DNA of 42,372 nucleotides from CAYRKT01 sp964425005. Lineage in GTDB: Bacteria > Synergistota > Synergistia > CAYRKT01. Below the pieces are notes generated by a model, which was not told where the DNA came from, ran no database searches, and saw nothing but the letters and a program-made list of their open reading frames with translations. The stretch spans positions 1-42,372 of the forward strand of contig CAYRKT010000005.1 in assembly GCA_964425005.1 (NCBI GenBank), in the 5' to 3' direction. Below are positions 33,274 through 41,179 of this stretch, piece by piece (within the stretch, counting starts at the first letter, position 1; every line of letters begins with the position of its first letter). Both the position numbers and the translations under genes were made by a program.

Positions 33274-33831
33274 CTAAGCCGAGGAGAGGGCGGCGACCAG
33301 ACGGGGTTTGACCCGCGAGGCGGTGTACGCTACCACCAGCGTCCAGAAGAGATCTGGGCCGATGAAGGGCAGAAAACCTATCGATATGGCTTTGCCGAAG
33401 GAGATCGGCTTTCCAGCGTAGAAGTTCAGGACGAAATAGAGGTAGGAAACGCCAACCAGGTAGACCAAGGCGAGCCCAGCGAGGGAGGCCGCCCAGGCCC
33501 TGAGGAAGGTGGGCCTTCCGTCCCCTACGATATGCCCCACGACGAACGCGCAACCTATGAAGCCGAGGAGATAGCCGAAGGTAGGTTGAAAGACGTAGGT
33601 GATCCCTCCTCCCTTCGCGAACACGGGGAAACCCATCAGACCTATCCCCACGTAGAGGAGCTGGGAAATCAGCCCACCCCTGGCCCCCAAGAAGACGCCC
33701 GAATAGGCGCAAAAGAGGTATTGAGTGGTGAAGGGCACTATGGGGGTGGGTATCTTGAGAAAGGCTCCCACCGCGGTCAAAGCCGAGAAGAACGGGATCA
33801 ACACCAACTTCCTCAATGAACTGCTCGTCAT
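33274..33831 (-). CDS. bioY: BioY-type biotin transporter S component
   Basis: A 185-residue integral membrane protein with about six hydrophobic segments, the substrate-binding component of an ECF biotin importer. Family signatures include IPTPIVPFTTQYLFCAYSG, LGARGGLISQLLYVGIGL, GFPVFAKGGG, QPTFGYLLGF. ATG 33831 has GGAGGT seven bases upstream; the frame opens at 33846. No ecfA or ecfT gene is in the window, so it would use shared energy-coupling subunits or work alone. A good promoter and a possible BirA operator lie just upstream. Confidence 0.94.
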   Translation of the reverse strand: MTSSSLRKLVLIPFFSALTAVGAFLKIPTPIVPFTTQYLFCAYSGVFLGARGGLISQLLYVGIGLMGFPVFAKGGGITYVFQPTFGYLLGFIGCAFVVGHIVGDGRPTFLRAWAASLAGLALVYLVGVSYLYFVLNFYAGKPISFGKAISIGFLPFIGPDLFWTLVVAYTASRVKPRLVAALSSA

Positions 33832-33879
33832 CGAGGACACCTCCACGAACGCGAAAAGAGTTTCCCTCCCCGATAGGGC

Positions 33880-33908
33880 ATTCTACCACGGCCGAGAGGT
33901 TTTATCAA
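33880..33908 (-). promoter_or_regulatory. bioY promoter
   Basis: On the minus strand TTGATA (33903-33908), 17 bases, TAGAAT (33880-33885), about 50 bases before bioY. Confidence 0.7.
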
Positions 33909-33932
33909 CCCATAAGAAATATTGGTTTACAG
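33902..33932. promoter_or_regulatory. possible BirA-like biotin operator
   Basis: TTATCAACC (33902-33910), 13 bases, GGTTTACAG (33924-33932) resembles TTGTAAACC-N14-16-GGTTTACAA. One arm matches 8 of 9, the other about 7 of 9; the spacer is a little short. It covers the -35 box of the bioY promoter, where a repressor would act. Confidence 0.4.
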
Positions 33933-35654
33933 AATCTCCTCGAAGGTGGCGTCGGGCGACATGCGAACGGCGCTTAAGTCGTCGCCCGGGTAGACCATGG
34001 GGAAGGCCATCTCCTCGTCGGATATGGTCACCTCCAGGAGGGCAGGGCCTTCCTCCGAGAACAGCTCCTCCACGGAGGACCTGAGCTCAAAGGGAGCGGC
34101 GACCCGCTTGGCCTTCACTCCGAAGGCGGCGGCTACGGCGACGAAATCGTGATCTTTCTCGTAAGTGGAGGCGAACGTCCTCCCGTTCGCGAAGAGCCTT
34201 TGGTGTTGTCTCACCATGCCCAGACCCCTGTTGTTCAGGAGGAGGACCTTAACCGGCACGCCGTACCTCGAGACCGTGGACAACTCCTGCAGGTTCATCA
34301 GGAAGCTCCCGTCGCCGGCCACACACACCACCTCTCGGTCCGGCCTCGCTATTTTGGCGCCGATGGAGGCAGGAAAGCCAAAACCCATGGTCCCAAGTCC
34401 TCCCGAGGTTATGAAGTCGTCCGGTCCCAAGGCCCTGTAGTGATAGGCGGCCCACATCTGACACTGCCCCACCTCCGTCACCACGGTCGTGGGTATGCCC
34501 CTAGCCCTCAAGGCGTTGAGCTCCTCGAAGACCGCGCGGGGGGAGATGCCCTTATCGGAGGCCCCGTGGGAAGACCAAAAGCTTTCCTCCCGCTCCTTCA
34601 AACTCCTCACCTCGCCCACCCAGTCCACCTCGTCCTCCGCCCTCCTGATAGGGCCTTCCTCCAGCAAGGCCGAGATGAGGCTGGACGCGTCCCCCAGCAC
34701 CGGAAGGTCCACCTCCAGGTTCTTGCCCAGCTCTACAGGGTCGAGGTCCACCTGGACCAGCTTAGCTCCGCTCGAAAGCCTCTTCCTGACGCCCACCGAT
34801 CTGTCGGAAAACCTCACGCCCAGGGCCAGCACCAGGTCTGCCCTGGAGAGGGCCACGTTGGCACAGGCCCTCCCGTGCATGCCCACCATCCCGAGGGACA
34901 GATCCTCGTCCTCAGGGAACGCCCCCTTGCCCATCAAGGTGGTGGCCACGGGCAGCCTTTCCCTCCTGGCGAACTCCACGAGCGACCTCGAGGTCCCTGC
35001 GTCTTTGGCGCCGCCGCCGACCAGCAACAAGGGCCTGCGAGCGGCCCTAAGGAACTCCACCAGAGAACGGAAGGAGTCAGGATCCACCCTCGCAGCGGGA
35101 GTTCCAGCGCTCCCCTCGTCCTCGAGGAGATCCAAAGGACGAGACGGCCCCTGCGCTTCCCCCCTCTGCACGTCCACAGGCAGCACCACTGCAACGGGCC
35201 CCCTCCGGTGCGAGACGGCGAGCCTGCAGGCCCTCGAGATCTCGGCGTAAGCGGCGGAGGGGGATCTCACCGAGAAACCAGCCTTCGTGATCTGAAAGGT
35301 CATGCCGAGGAAGTCGAGCTCCTGGAAGACGTCCCTGCCCACCAGGTGCTGGGAGACGCCGCCGCTCAGGACCAATAGCGGCGTGGAGTCGAGACAGGCG
35401 TTGGCCAAGGGGGTGACCGTGTTCGACGCTCCAGGCCCCGAAGTGACGAGGACCACCCCCAGCCTGCCCGAGGCTCTGGCGTAGCCCTCGGCCATGTGCC
35501 CCGCCCCCTGTTCGTGAGCGCAAAGGTAGAGGCGAATCCCCCCGTGGGACAGGAGGGCGTCGAAGAGCGACAGGACCGTCCCACCGGGGATGCCGAAGGC
35601 CACCCTAACCCCGAAATCGGCCAAGGCCCTGATAGCTGCGTCGGCACCCCTCAA
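33927..35654 (-). CDS. ilvB: acetolactate synthase, large (catalytic) subunit
   Basis: A 575-residue TPP enzyme that makes 2-acetolactate or 2-aceto-2-hydroxybutyrate for Val, Leu and Ile synthesis. It shows FGIPGGTVLSLFDAL, the catalytic Glu48 in CAHEQGAGHMAEGYARAS, TSGPGASNTVTPLANA, and the TPP/Mg motif GDGSFLMNLQELSTV with LLLNNRGLGMV. TTG start overlaps the stop of the ACT-domain gene (TTGA) behind GGGGGG. It is the second gene of an operon headed by a leader-peptide attenuator, which supports a biosynthetic and not a catabolic role. The next promoter, for bioY, lies just beyond its stop. Confidence 0.92.
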   Translation of the reverse strand: MRGADAAIRALADFGVRVAFGIPGGTVLSLFDALLSHGGIRLYLCAHEQGAGHMAEGYARASGRLGVVLVTSGPGASNTVTPLANACLDSTPLLVLSGGVSQHLVGRDVFQELDFLGMTFQITKAGFSVRSPSAAYAEISRACRLAVSHRRGPVAVVLPVDVQRGEAQGPSRPLDLLEDEGSAGTPAARVDPDSFRSLVEFLRAARRPLLLVGGGAKDAGTSRSLVEFARRERLPVATTLMGKGAFPEDEDLSLGMVGMHGRACANVALSRADLVLALGVRFSDRSVGVRKRLSSGAKLVQVDLDPVELGKNLEVDLPVLGDASSLISALLEEGPIRRAEDEVDWVGEVRSLKEREESFWSSHGASDKGISPRAVFEELNALRARGIPTTVVTEVGQCQMWAAYHYRALGPDDFITSGGLGTMGFGFPASIGAKIARPDREVVCVAGDGSFLMNLQELSTVSRYGVPVKVLLLNNRGLGMVRQHQRLFANGRTFASTYEKDHDFVAVAAAFGVKAKRVAAPFELRSSVEELFSEEGPALLEVTISDEEMAFPMVYPGDDLSAVRMSPDATFEEIL

Positions 35655-35905
35655 AACGCCCCACCCCCCTCCTCGGAATCGCTGACCACGATGCCCCTCA
35701 AAGCCCTCCTCAAGAACCTCTCCGCCATCTGGGCGCCGCCGTAGCGGTGAGAGAGCTCCAGGACCAGGTCGAACCCGCTACCTTCAGGGGAGAAGGAGGC
35801 CGAGACGCTGAGGATCTCGCACCCCTTCCCCACTAGGTTCGATATCAAACGAGCTAAGTGCACCCCGTCGCCCTGGAAGCTACCCCTGAAGATCACCCTA
35901 TCCAT
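35651..35905 (-). CDS. ACT-domain small regulatory subunit of acetolactate synthase (IlvM-like)
   Basis: An 84-residue single ACT-type domain (VIFRGSFQGDGVHLARLISN, ILSVSASFSPEGSGFDLVLE). E. coli IlvM (about 87 residues) has the same size and the same position relative to its catalytic partner, so a valine-sensing or stabilising subunit is likely; sequence similarity is too weak for a firm name. ATG at 35905 follows GGGGAGGGG. It is the first structural gene after the attenuator and overlaps ilvB by four bases. Confidence 0.75.
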   Translation of the reverse strand: MDRVIFRGSFQGDGVHLARLISNLVGKGCEILSVSASFSPEGSGFDLVLELSHRYGGAQMAERFLRRALRGIVVSDSEEGGGAF

Positions 35906-35955
35906 CGCCCACCCCTCCCCTCGATGCGCCCGATGTGAGAAGCAGATAAACTAAA

Positions 35956-35994
35956 AGGGGCAAGGCCCCTGAAACTTAAAAGGGCCTTGCCCCT
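35956..35994 (-). terminator. attenuator terminator of the ilv operon
   Basis: Perfect 13-bp stem: AGGGGCAAGGCCC (minus strand 35994-35982) pairs with 35968-35956, loop TTTTAAGTTTCAG, then TTTTAG. It lies 50 bases before the first structural gene and after the leader peptide, so it ends transcription unless the alternative fold forms. Confidence 0.88.
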
Positions 35995-36029
35995 GCAGAG
36001 CCCAAAGCCCTACAGAGGTGGCCCACCTC
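35990..36029 (-). promoter_or_regulatory. pause hairpin and antiterminator of the ilv attenuator
   Basis: Two mutually exclusive folds. Pause hairpin: GAGGTGG with CCACCTC (36029-36015). Antiterminator: CCTCTGTAG (36018-36010) with CTGCAGGGG (35998-35990), nine pairs including two G-U, loop of 11. The second shares bases with both the pause hairpin and the terminator's first arm, as in the 1:2, 2:3, 3:4 scheme. Confidence 0.7.
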
Positions 36030-36105
36030 GTATTACTATTAGCCCCACAACGCCAGCGAAAACCGCGCGCCTATCGATATCCATCTCGCTCAGGATCCAC
36101 CCCAT
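36010..36105 (-). CDS. ilv operon leader peptide
   Basis: A 31-codon open frame from ATG 36105 (or 24 codons from ATG 36084) to TAG at 36010. Near its end it reads AVFAGVVGLIVIRGG: eight of the twelve codons from Ala14 to Ile25 are Val, Leu, Ile, Phe or Ala, with the run Val-Val-Gly-Leu-Ile-Val-Ile. This run is placed just before the pause hairpin. A ribosome short of charged branched-chain tRNAs would stall there and free the antiterminator. It has no other predicted role. Which ATG is used is uncertain, since the first lies only about eight bases from the predicted transcription start. Confidence 0.78.
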   Translation of the reverse strand: MGWILSEMDIDRRAVFAGVVGLIVIRGGPPL

Positions 36106-36119
36106 CGATTTTGACGCCT

Positions 36120-36148
36120 ATTCTAAGGCCCACCTTGAGCTGTGTCAA
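36120..36148 (-). promoter_or_regulatory. promoter of the ilv attenuator-ACT-ilvB operon
   Basis: On the minus strand a consensus TTGACA (36143-36148), 17-base spacer and TAGAAT (36120-36125). Transcription should start near 36113, eight bases before the leader ATG. Confidence 0.85.
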
Positions 36149-36209
36149 CGAGAGAGCCCGGCGCCGCGCGAAGTTTTTACATTAAGAAAAGTCAGCTGAG
36201 AAATCCACA

Positions 36210-37325
36210 TCAGAGCACTATCAGATCCTTGCGAGCCCTGTTGAGAACCGAGGGGCTCGATCCCTCGACCACCACCAGGTCCTCTATCCTCACGCCGAAC
36301 CTTCCAGGTATGGAAACGCTGGGCTCCACCGAGAAGCACATGCCCCGCTTGAGGATCGCCCTGTTGCCCCTGACTATGTAAGGCCTCTCGTGGACCGCTA
36401 GACCTATGCCGTGACCTAGCCTGCTCAAGAAGAACTCGCCGTATCCGGCCCTCTCCAAAACCCCCCTGGCCACCGCGTCCAAGTCCTCGGCGACCATACC
36501 CTCGCGGACCGCTCCCTCCGCTGCCGTCTGAGCCCTGAGCACGGCCTCGTAGACCTCAACCTCCTCCGGCGTGGGCTCGCCCACGAAGACCGTTCGGGTC
36601 ATGTCGGAGCAGTATCCGTCCACTTTGCAACCGAAGTCCAGGAGCACCACGTCCCTCTCGGAGACTATCCCAGAGGAGCCAGTGTAGTGAGGTTTGGAGG
36701 ACGCAGCGCCCACGGCCACTATCGGCTCGAACGACACGCCGCTGGCCCCTAACCTCTCCATCGCGTCCACCAGGAACCTCTTTATCTCCCTCTCCGAGAC
36801 CCCTGGTCTTATGAACCCCAGCACCTCCTCGAAGGCCTTATCGGCTATCTCGGAGGCCCTCCTGAGATTTTCCAGCTCGAAGGGCTCCTTCACCTCCCTC
36901 AACTCCTCCAGGACGTGGGCCCCATCGGCGAAGTCGAGGTCCAAGACCTCCCTCATCATCAGCAGATCCAATCCCCTCACGGCTCCGTTTATGGCAACTT
37001 TGGAGCCGGGGCGGACGCCGAACGAAGAGAAGGCCCTGCGCAGAGAGGGCAAAGCCCCCTCCGAGTCGTCCCAGGCCAGCACCTCCAGCTCCAGGACGTC
37101 TCTGACCTCCTCCACCTCCTCCGCGCACAGCCGGGGGACCACGGCGAAGGAAACCCCATCGGGCCTCAGGAAAAACCCCTTGAACCTCTCGTCGGGATGT
37201 AGCTCCAGGCCGGTGAGATAGAACAAATCCGAGGAGGCCCCCACGCAGAAGAGGTCAAACCCCTCCTCAGCCATCCTCTCGGCCAGCCTGCGAACCCTAT
37301 CCCCGAAGACGGGACGCGAGGACAT
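36210..37325 (-). CDS. M24-family Xaa-Pro aminopeptidase/dipeptidase
   Basis: A 371-residue pita-bread metallopeptidase that cleaves bonds before proline. The five metal ligands are all present: Asp230 and Asp241 (LLDFGCKVDGYCSDMTRT), His305 in RLGHGIGLAVHE, Glu334 in SVEPSVSI and Glu348 in RIEDLVVV. The N-terminal creatinase-like domain is of normal length. ATG 37325 lies seven bases after GGGGGG; a GTG at 37331 is less likely. It stands 13 bases after the stop of the permease gene, so it may be co-transcribed with the DUF3798 transporter, hinting at peptide use. A cytoplasmic role is expected since no signal peptide is seen. Confidence 0.93.
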   Translation of the reverse strand: MSSRPVFGDRVRRLAERMAEEGFDLFCVGASSDLFYLTGLELHPDERFKGFFLRPDGVSFAVVPRLCAEEVEEVRDVLELEVLAWDDSEGALPSLRRAFSSFGVRPGSKVAINGAVRGLDLLMMREVLDLDFADGAHVLEELREVKEPFELENLRRASEIADKAFEEVLGFIRPGVSEREIKRFLVDAMERLGASGVSFEPIVAVGAASSKPHYTGSSGIVSERDVVLLDFGCKVDGYCSDMTRTVFVGEPTPEEVEVYEAVLRAQTAAEGAVREGMVAEDLDAVARGVLERAGYGEFFLSRLGHGIGLAVHERPYIVRGNRAILKRGMCFSVEPSVSIPGRFGVRIEDLVVVEGSSPSVLNRARKDLIVL

Positions 37326-37337
37326 ACCCACACCCCC

Positions 37338-38420
37338 CTACCTCTCGCGCATCCCCCTGCTGGACTCCATCTGCTTTTGCATGGCGTGCATGGCCAAAGA
37401 GAGAGCTATCACGCCGTAGGCCACGAAGGACCTGAAGAACTCCCCTATCTGGGGGTCGCCGAAGAGGTTCTTCCCGGCGTTGGGAGACACCACGAACAGC
37501 GCGTGGAACAGCAGAGTCCCAACTACGGCGTTAGCTATGCTCGCCTTGGCCACCGTGGCACCCCCAACCAGCAGGGACGCCACGGCGAACATGCCGACCT
37601 GCTCGTGGCTGCTGTAAGTCTGCAGGGTCCCGATGTTTTGAAGGAACACTATCTGCCCCCAGGCCGCCAAAACGGTGGACATCACCATGGCCACCAGTCT
37701 AGTCCTGTCCACGTCTATCCCAGCCACAGAGGCTACGTGCATGTCTTGCCCCACCGCCCTGAAGTCCTGCCCCCACTTGGTCCTCATGAAGGACCTCATC
37801 GAAAGACAGAAGAAGGCCACCAGCAGAAGCGTGGCCACAGGAGCGCGCATCGGCCCAAGCCTCACCATCAACAGGTCGTCCAGGGCGTATTGGATCAGCT
37901 TTAAGTCTATGGCGTTCTTCAGCCCTATCCCGCCGGGCAGGAGAATGCTCTTGTCGGGTATCGGGATCACCGTCCCAGCGAACAGAAGGAAGACGAGCTG
38001 ATACAGGCCCATGGCGAAGAAGCCCAGTATAAGGCTGGTGATCATCTCCCTGCCCTTCGTGATGTTGAGCACCCGCCCCGTGAGATAGCCGAATAGGACG
38101 GCGAAAGGGGTGGAGATCAGCGAAGCCAGGCCTATCCCCGCCAATCCTCCCAAGTCCAGTATCTTCACCGTTATCAGACCGATCTGGCCGGCCATCGCCC
38201 CCACGACTATCGCGAAGTTCATCCCCATGCCCGCGAGGGCTGGGAATATGAGGGAAAGGACCAAAAGGGCGTTCCTCGCGAGCCTCTCCACGACCTCGTT
38301 CAGGATGAAGCTCACCTGAAGCCTGGAAGCCCACCCTCCCAGAAGACAGAGGACCAGGAAGAAAGCCGGCACCAGGTTGGAACCTATCAGCTTCGAGAGG
38401 TCGACCCTATGGCCCCTCAT
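37338..38420 (-). CDS. ABC importer permease (BMP/simple-sugar type)
   Basis: A 360-residue inner-membrane permease with about nine to ten hydrophobic segments. The glycine-rich region ALAGMGMNFAIVVGAMAGQIG and the motif AVGQDMHVASVAGIDVDRTR match the BPD_transp_2 family (PF02653) used by ribose-type and nucleoside (NupPQ/BmpA) importers. ATG overlaps the TGA of the other permease gene. The two permeases are distinct paralogues and should form a heterodimer. Substrate unknown. Confidence 0.88.
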   Translation of the reverse strand: MRGHRVDLSKLIGSNLVPAFFLVLCLLGGWASRLQVSFILNEVVERLARNALLVLSLIFPALAGMGMNFAIVVGAMAGQIGLITVKILDLGGLAGIGLASLISTPFAVLFGYLTGRVLNITKGREMITSLILGFFAMGLYQLVFLLFAGTVIPIPDKSILLPGGIGLKNAIDLKLIQYALDDLLMVRLGPMRAPVATLLLVAFFCLSMRSFMRTKWGQDFRAVGQDMHVASVAGIDVDRTRLVAMVMSTVLAAWGQIVFLQNIGTLQTYSSHEQVGMFAVASLLVGGATVAKASIANAVVGTLLFHALFVVSPNAGKNLFGDPQIGEFFRSFVAYGVIALSLAMHAMQKQMESSRGMRER

Positions 38421-39454
38421 CTGACATCACCGCCGGAGGAGCGAGATAGGGCATACAGGATCACCCCGTTGCTGACGATTATCCTTATGACCTCGGACAG
38501 GTTTCCCTCGGGCATCATCTTGTTGATCACCGGAAGGGACACGGTCAAGAGGGATTGAAAGAGCAAAACCCCCGATATCACGTGCGATATGGAGGCATGT
38601 CTGGCGCTAGCGCCACCTATGAGTATGGCCGAGGCGGCGGCGAAGGGCATCATCAAGGGAGCCACGTAGAGCTGGAAGAAACCGTAGCTCTGCGCGTAGA
38701 CGAGTATGCCGATGCCTCCCAAGACCATGGAGATCATCGTGCCCAGGATCCTCTGCCTGTCCACGTCCACCCCTGAGGCCGCTGCGAAGGACGGGCTGAG
38801 ACCGGCTATCTTCAAGGCCATCCCCCACTTCGACTCCATGAAGAGCTTGAGGAGAAGGGCCAAAAGGCCGAAGAACAGGATCGTGCCCACCGGGAGACCG
38901 CCCAAGGGGATCAGCCTGTCCAGCACCTTGTCGTAATAGCCCGACAGGGTTATCGTGGTCCTAAGCCCCTTGCCTCCTATAGCCCATATCATCTCGGGCC
39001 TTCTGAAGGGCAAGAGCAACCACCCTATGCACATCAGGGAGACGAAGGAGAAGCCCATGTAAGTTCCCACCGTCATCTCGTCCCCCTTCACCCTGTTCAG
39101 CAACAAACCGTACAGATATCCCAACAGGGAGGAGATGGGAACGGAGAGGACCACGGAGAAGGCGAAGCCCAATACCCCCCTTAGACCTAGCTCCATCGAT
39201 ATAAGTCCGGCCATCAAGCCTCCGACTATCCCTATGGACAGAGCGAAGTTCAGCCCAACGCCGCACGCCACGGCGGGGACCATCGCTAACACCAGCACGC
39301 TGTTCATAGCGCTCCTGACGAGAGAGGACCTGACGAGCTCCACCGGATCGAGCCCCAACCACACCGCTAGAGAGAGCATGACCACCAACATCAACGATAT
39401 GGAAACCTTAGGATACCCGTACTTGTTCAACAGCTTGTTCCAAAGGCCAAGCAC
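38417..39454 (-). CDS. ABC importer permease (BMP/simple-sugar type), second subunit
   Basis: About 345 residues with nine to ten hydrophobic segments and the family stretches ACGVGLNFALSIGIVGGLMA and AGLSPSFAAASGVDVDRQR, homologous to the permease encoded next. The frame is open to 39502, overlapping the ATPase gene, but GTG 39454 lies seven bases after GGGGGG and gives a normal N-terminus. Four-base ATGA overlap with the following permease means coupled translation. Confidence 0.88.
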   Translation of the reverse strand: MLGLWNKLLNKYGYPKVSISLMLVVMLSLAVWLGLDPVELVRSSLVRSAMNSVLVLAMVPAVACGVGLNFALSIGIVGGLMAGLISMELGLRGVLGFAFSVVLSVPISSLLGYLYGLLLNRVKGDEMTVGTYMGFSFVSLMCIGWLLLPFRRPEMIWAIGGKGLRTTITLSGYYDKVLDRLIPLGGLPVGTILFFGLLALLLKLFMESKWGMALKIAGLSPSFAAASGVDVDRQRILGTMISMVLGGIGILVYAQSYGFFQLYVAPLMMPFAAASAILIGGASARHASISHVISGVLLFQSLLTVSLPVINKMMPEGNLSEVIRIIVSNGVILYALSRSSGGDVR

Positions 39455-39467
39455 CCTCAAGCCCCCC

Positions 39468-41066
39468 TCACGCCGCCTGGATCTTCTCCCCGGCCATGGC
39501 AAGGCCGAAGAGCCTGTCGTCGGCGTCCGGCGGCAAGATCGCGGTCATCTTGCCCTCGCACACCACCCCTATCCTGTCGCACACCAACCTGAGCTCGGCG
39601 AGCTCGCTCGAGGTCATGAGTATGGTCATGCCCATCTCCTCGTTCAACCTGACCAGCGTCTCCAGGACCAACTTCTTAGCCCCCACGTCGATGCCCCTCG
39701 TCGGTTCGGACACCAGGAGCAGATCCGGCTCCAAGGTGAGAGCCCTCGCTATGCAGACCTTTTGCTGGTTGCCGCCGCTGAGCTTTCTGACGGTCTGATC
39801 AGGTCCAGTGCAGCGTATGTCCAGGTCCTTTATGCACCTCAAAGCGTGCTCCCTTATGGCCGACCAGTCCACCATCTTCAGCAATCCGCCGAACAAATCC
39901 TTCAAAAACTTGCCCTTGACCTGGACGGCTGTGGCGGCTATGTTGAACTCGATGCTCTCGTCGAGCATGAGCCCTACCCTTCTCCTGTCCTCCGAGACGA
40001 ACGCCATGCCGCTCCTTATGGCGAGCTCGGGCTTGCCGAGCTCAAGCCTTTTCCCCCCCTTGTAGACCTCCCCCCTCGCCGGATAGAGACCCATCAAGCC
40101 GTTGGCTATCCCTATTTTCCCCTGACCGGCGAGTCCCCCAATGCCGAATATCTCCCCTCTCCTCACCTGGAAGCTTAAACCCCTCACCCTCTCCCCGGGC
40201 ATGTCCACGTGAAGGTCCCTCACCACCAGGAAGGGCTCGCCGGCGGAGCCGGGCCCCCTCCCTCGCCTTAAGCTCCTCTCCAGCTTCCTCCCCACCATCA
40301 TCTCCGCCAGCTGACCCACCGAGGCCTCGCTGGCCCTGAGCTCCGCTACCTTCTCGCCGTCCCTCAGGACCACCACCCTGTCTGAAACCGCCAGGGTCTC
40401 GTGAAGCCTGTGGGTTATGAACAGCACGGCCACGCCCTTAGAGGAGATCACCCTGATGGCCTCCAGAAGCCTTTCTGCCTCCGTCTCGGAGAGGACGGCC
40501 GTCGGCTCGTCGAAAACCAACAGCTTCACGTTGGTCTTGTCTATCTCCCTGGCTATCTCCACGAACTGCATGTAGCCCACCGGAAGCCCGGCCACGGGAA
40601 GCCACTCGTCCAAGTCCATTCCCAGCTCGTCCAGGGCCTTCCGAGAGTCCTCTCCCATCCTCTTCAGGTCCAGCGTCTCCAGGCGCTCGCCCAGCAACCT
40701 GGAGAGGAAGTTGGGCCTGGTGGGCTCCCTGTTGAGCTTTATGTTCTCGGCCACGCTGAACCCAGGCAACAGCATGAACTCCTGGTGGACCATCCCTATG
40801 CCTAAGGAGGCAGCCTCCCTGGGAGAGGAGATCCTGACCGTTCTACCCTCGAACCTGATCTCCCCTGAGTACCCCCCAGTGGAGGCTATGACGGGCATGC
40901 CGAAGACTATGTTCATCAGGGTGCTCTTGCCGGCCCCGTTTTCGCCCACTATGCCCAGGACCTCGCCGGGCATGACCGAGAGGCTCACCCCTTTCAGCAC
41001 CCTGTTCCCGTAGAACTCCTTGGTTATGTTCAAAAGCTCCAAAACGGGGACAGATCCGAAGGACAA
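39468..41066 (-). CDS. ABC importer double ATPase (RbsA/NupA-like)
   Basis: A 532-residue protein with two fused nucleotide-binding domains. The first has a normal Walker A GENGAGKST (41-49), Walker B LLVFDEPTAVLS and a degenerate signature LPVGYMQFVEI. The second has a degenerate Walker A (GLAGQGKIG), a canonical LSGGNQQKVCIARAL, and SEPTRGID, where the usual Walker B Asp is Ser. Complementary degeneracy of this sort is known in the nucleoside-type (NupA) ATPases. TTG 41066 is eight bases after GGGGGG; the frame opens at 41114. It energises the two permeases downstream. Confidence 0.9.
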   Translation of the reverse strand: MSFGSVPVLELLNITKEFYGNRVLKGVSLSVMPGEVLGIVGENGAGKSTLMNIVFGMPVIASTGGYSGEIRFEGRTVRISSPREAASLGIGMVHQEFMLLPGFSVAENIKLNREPTRPNFLSRLLGERLETLDLKRMGEDSRKALDELGMDLDEWLPVAGLPVGYMQFVEIAREIDKTNVKLLVFDEPTAVLSETEAERLLEAIRVISSKGVAVLFITHRLHETLAVSDRVVVLRDGEKVAELRASEASVGQLAEMMVGRKLERSLRRGRGPGSAGEPFLVVRDLHVDMPGERVRGLSFQVRRGEIFGIGGLAGQGKIGIANGLMGLYPARGEVYKGGKRLELGKPELAIRSGMAFVSEDRRRVGLMLDESIEFNIAATAVQVKGKFLKDLFGGLLKMVDWSAIREHALRCIKDLDIRCTGPDQTVRKLSGGNQQKVCIARALTLEPDLLLVSEPTRGIDVGAKKLVLETLVRLNEEMGMTILMTSSELAELRLVCDRIGVVCEGKMTAILPPDADDRLFGLAMAGEKIQAA

Positions 41067-41110
41067 AACCACATCCCCCCACCCGAGGATCGAGTCGAAC
41101 GCTTCGCCAA

Positions 41111-41155
41111 ACAAAACCCCTTTCGGGGCCTCCCAGGCGGAAGCCCCGAAAGGGG
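41111..41155 (-). terminator. strong terminator between binding-protein and ATPase genes
   Basis: A 13-bp perfect stem (41143-41155 with 41117-41129) followed on the minus strand by TTTTGTTT. It sits inside the operon, 24 bases after the binding-protein stop and before the ATPase start, so it would lower expression of the membrane parts relative to the binding protein. Confidence 0.88.
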
Positions 41156-41179
41156 CACCGCGGCGACGCCCAGAGGGAG

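Noticed and set aside
35906..36209. T-box riboswitch upstream of the ilv genes
   Set aside because: No T-box antiterminator consensus (GGGTGGNACCGCG) was found; the Val/Leu/Ile-rich leader frame with alternative hairpins explains the region.
39135..40178. Long open frame on the plus strand opposite the ABC genes
   Set aside because: Antisense to a permease and an ATPase gene with intact motifs.
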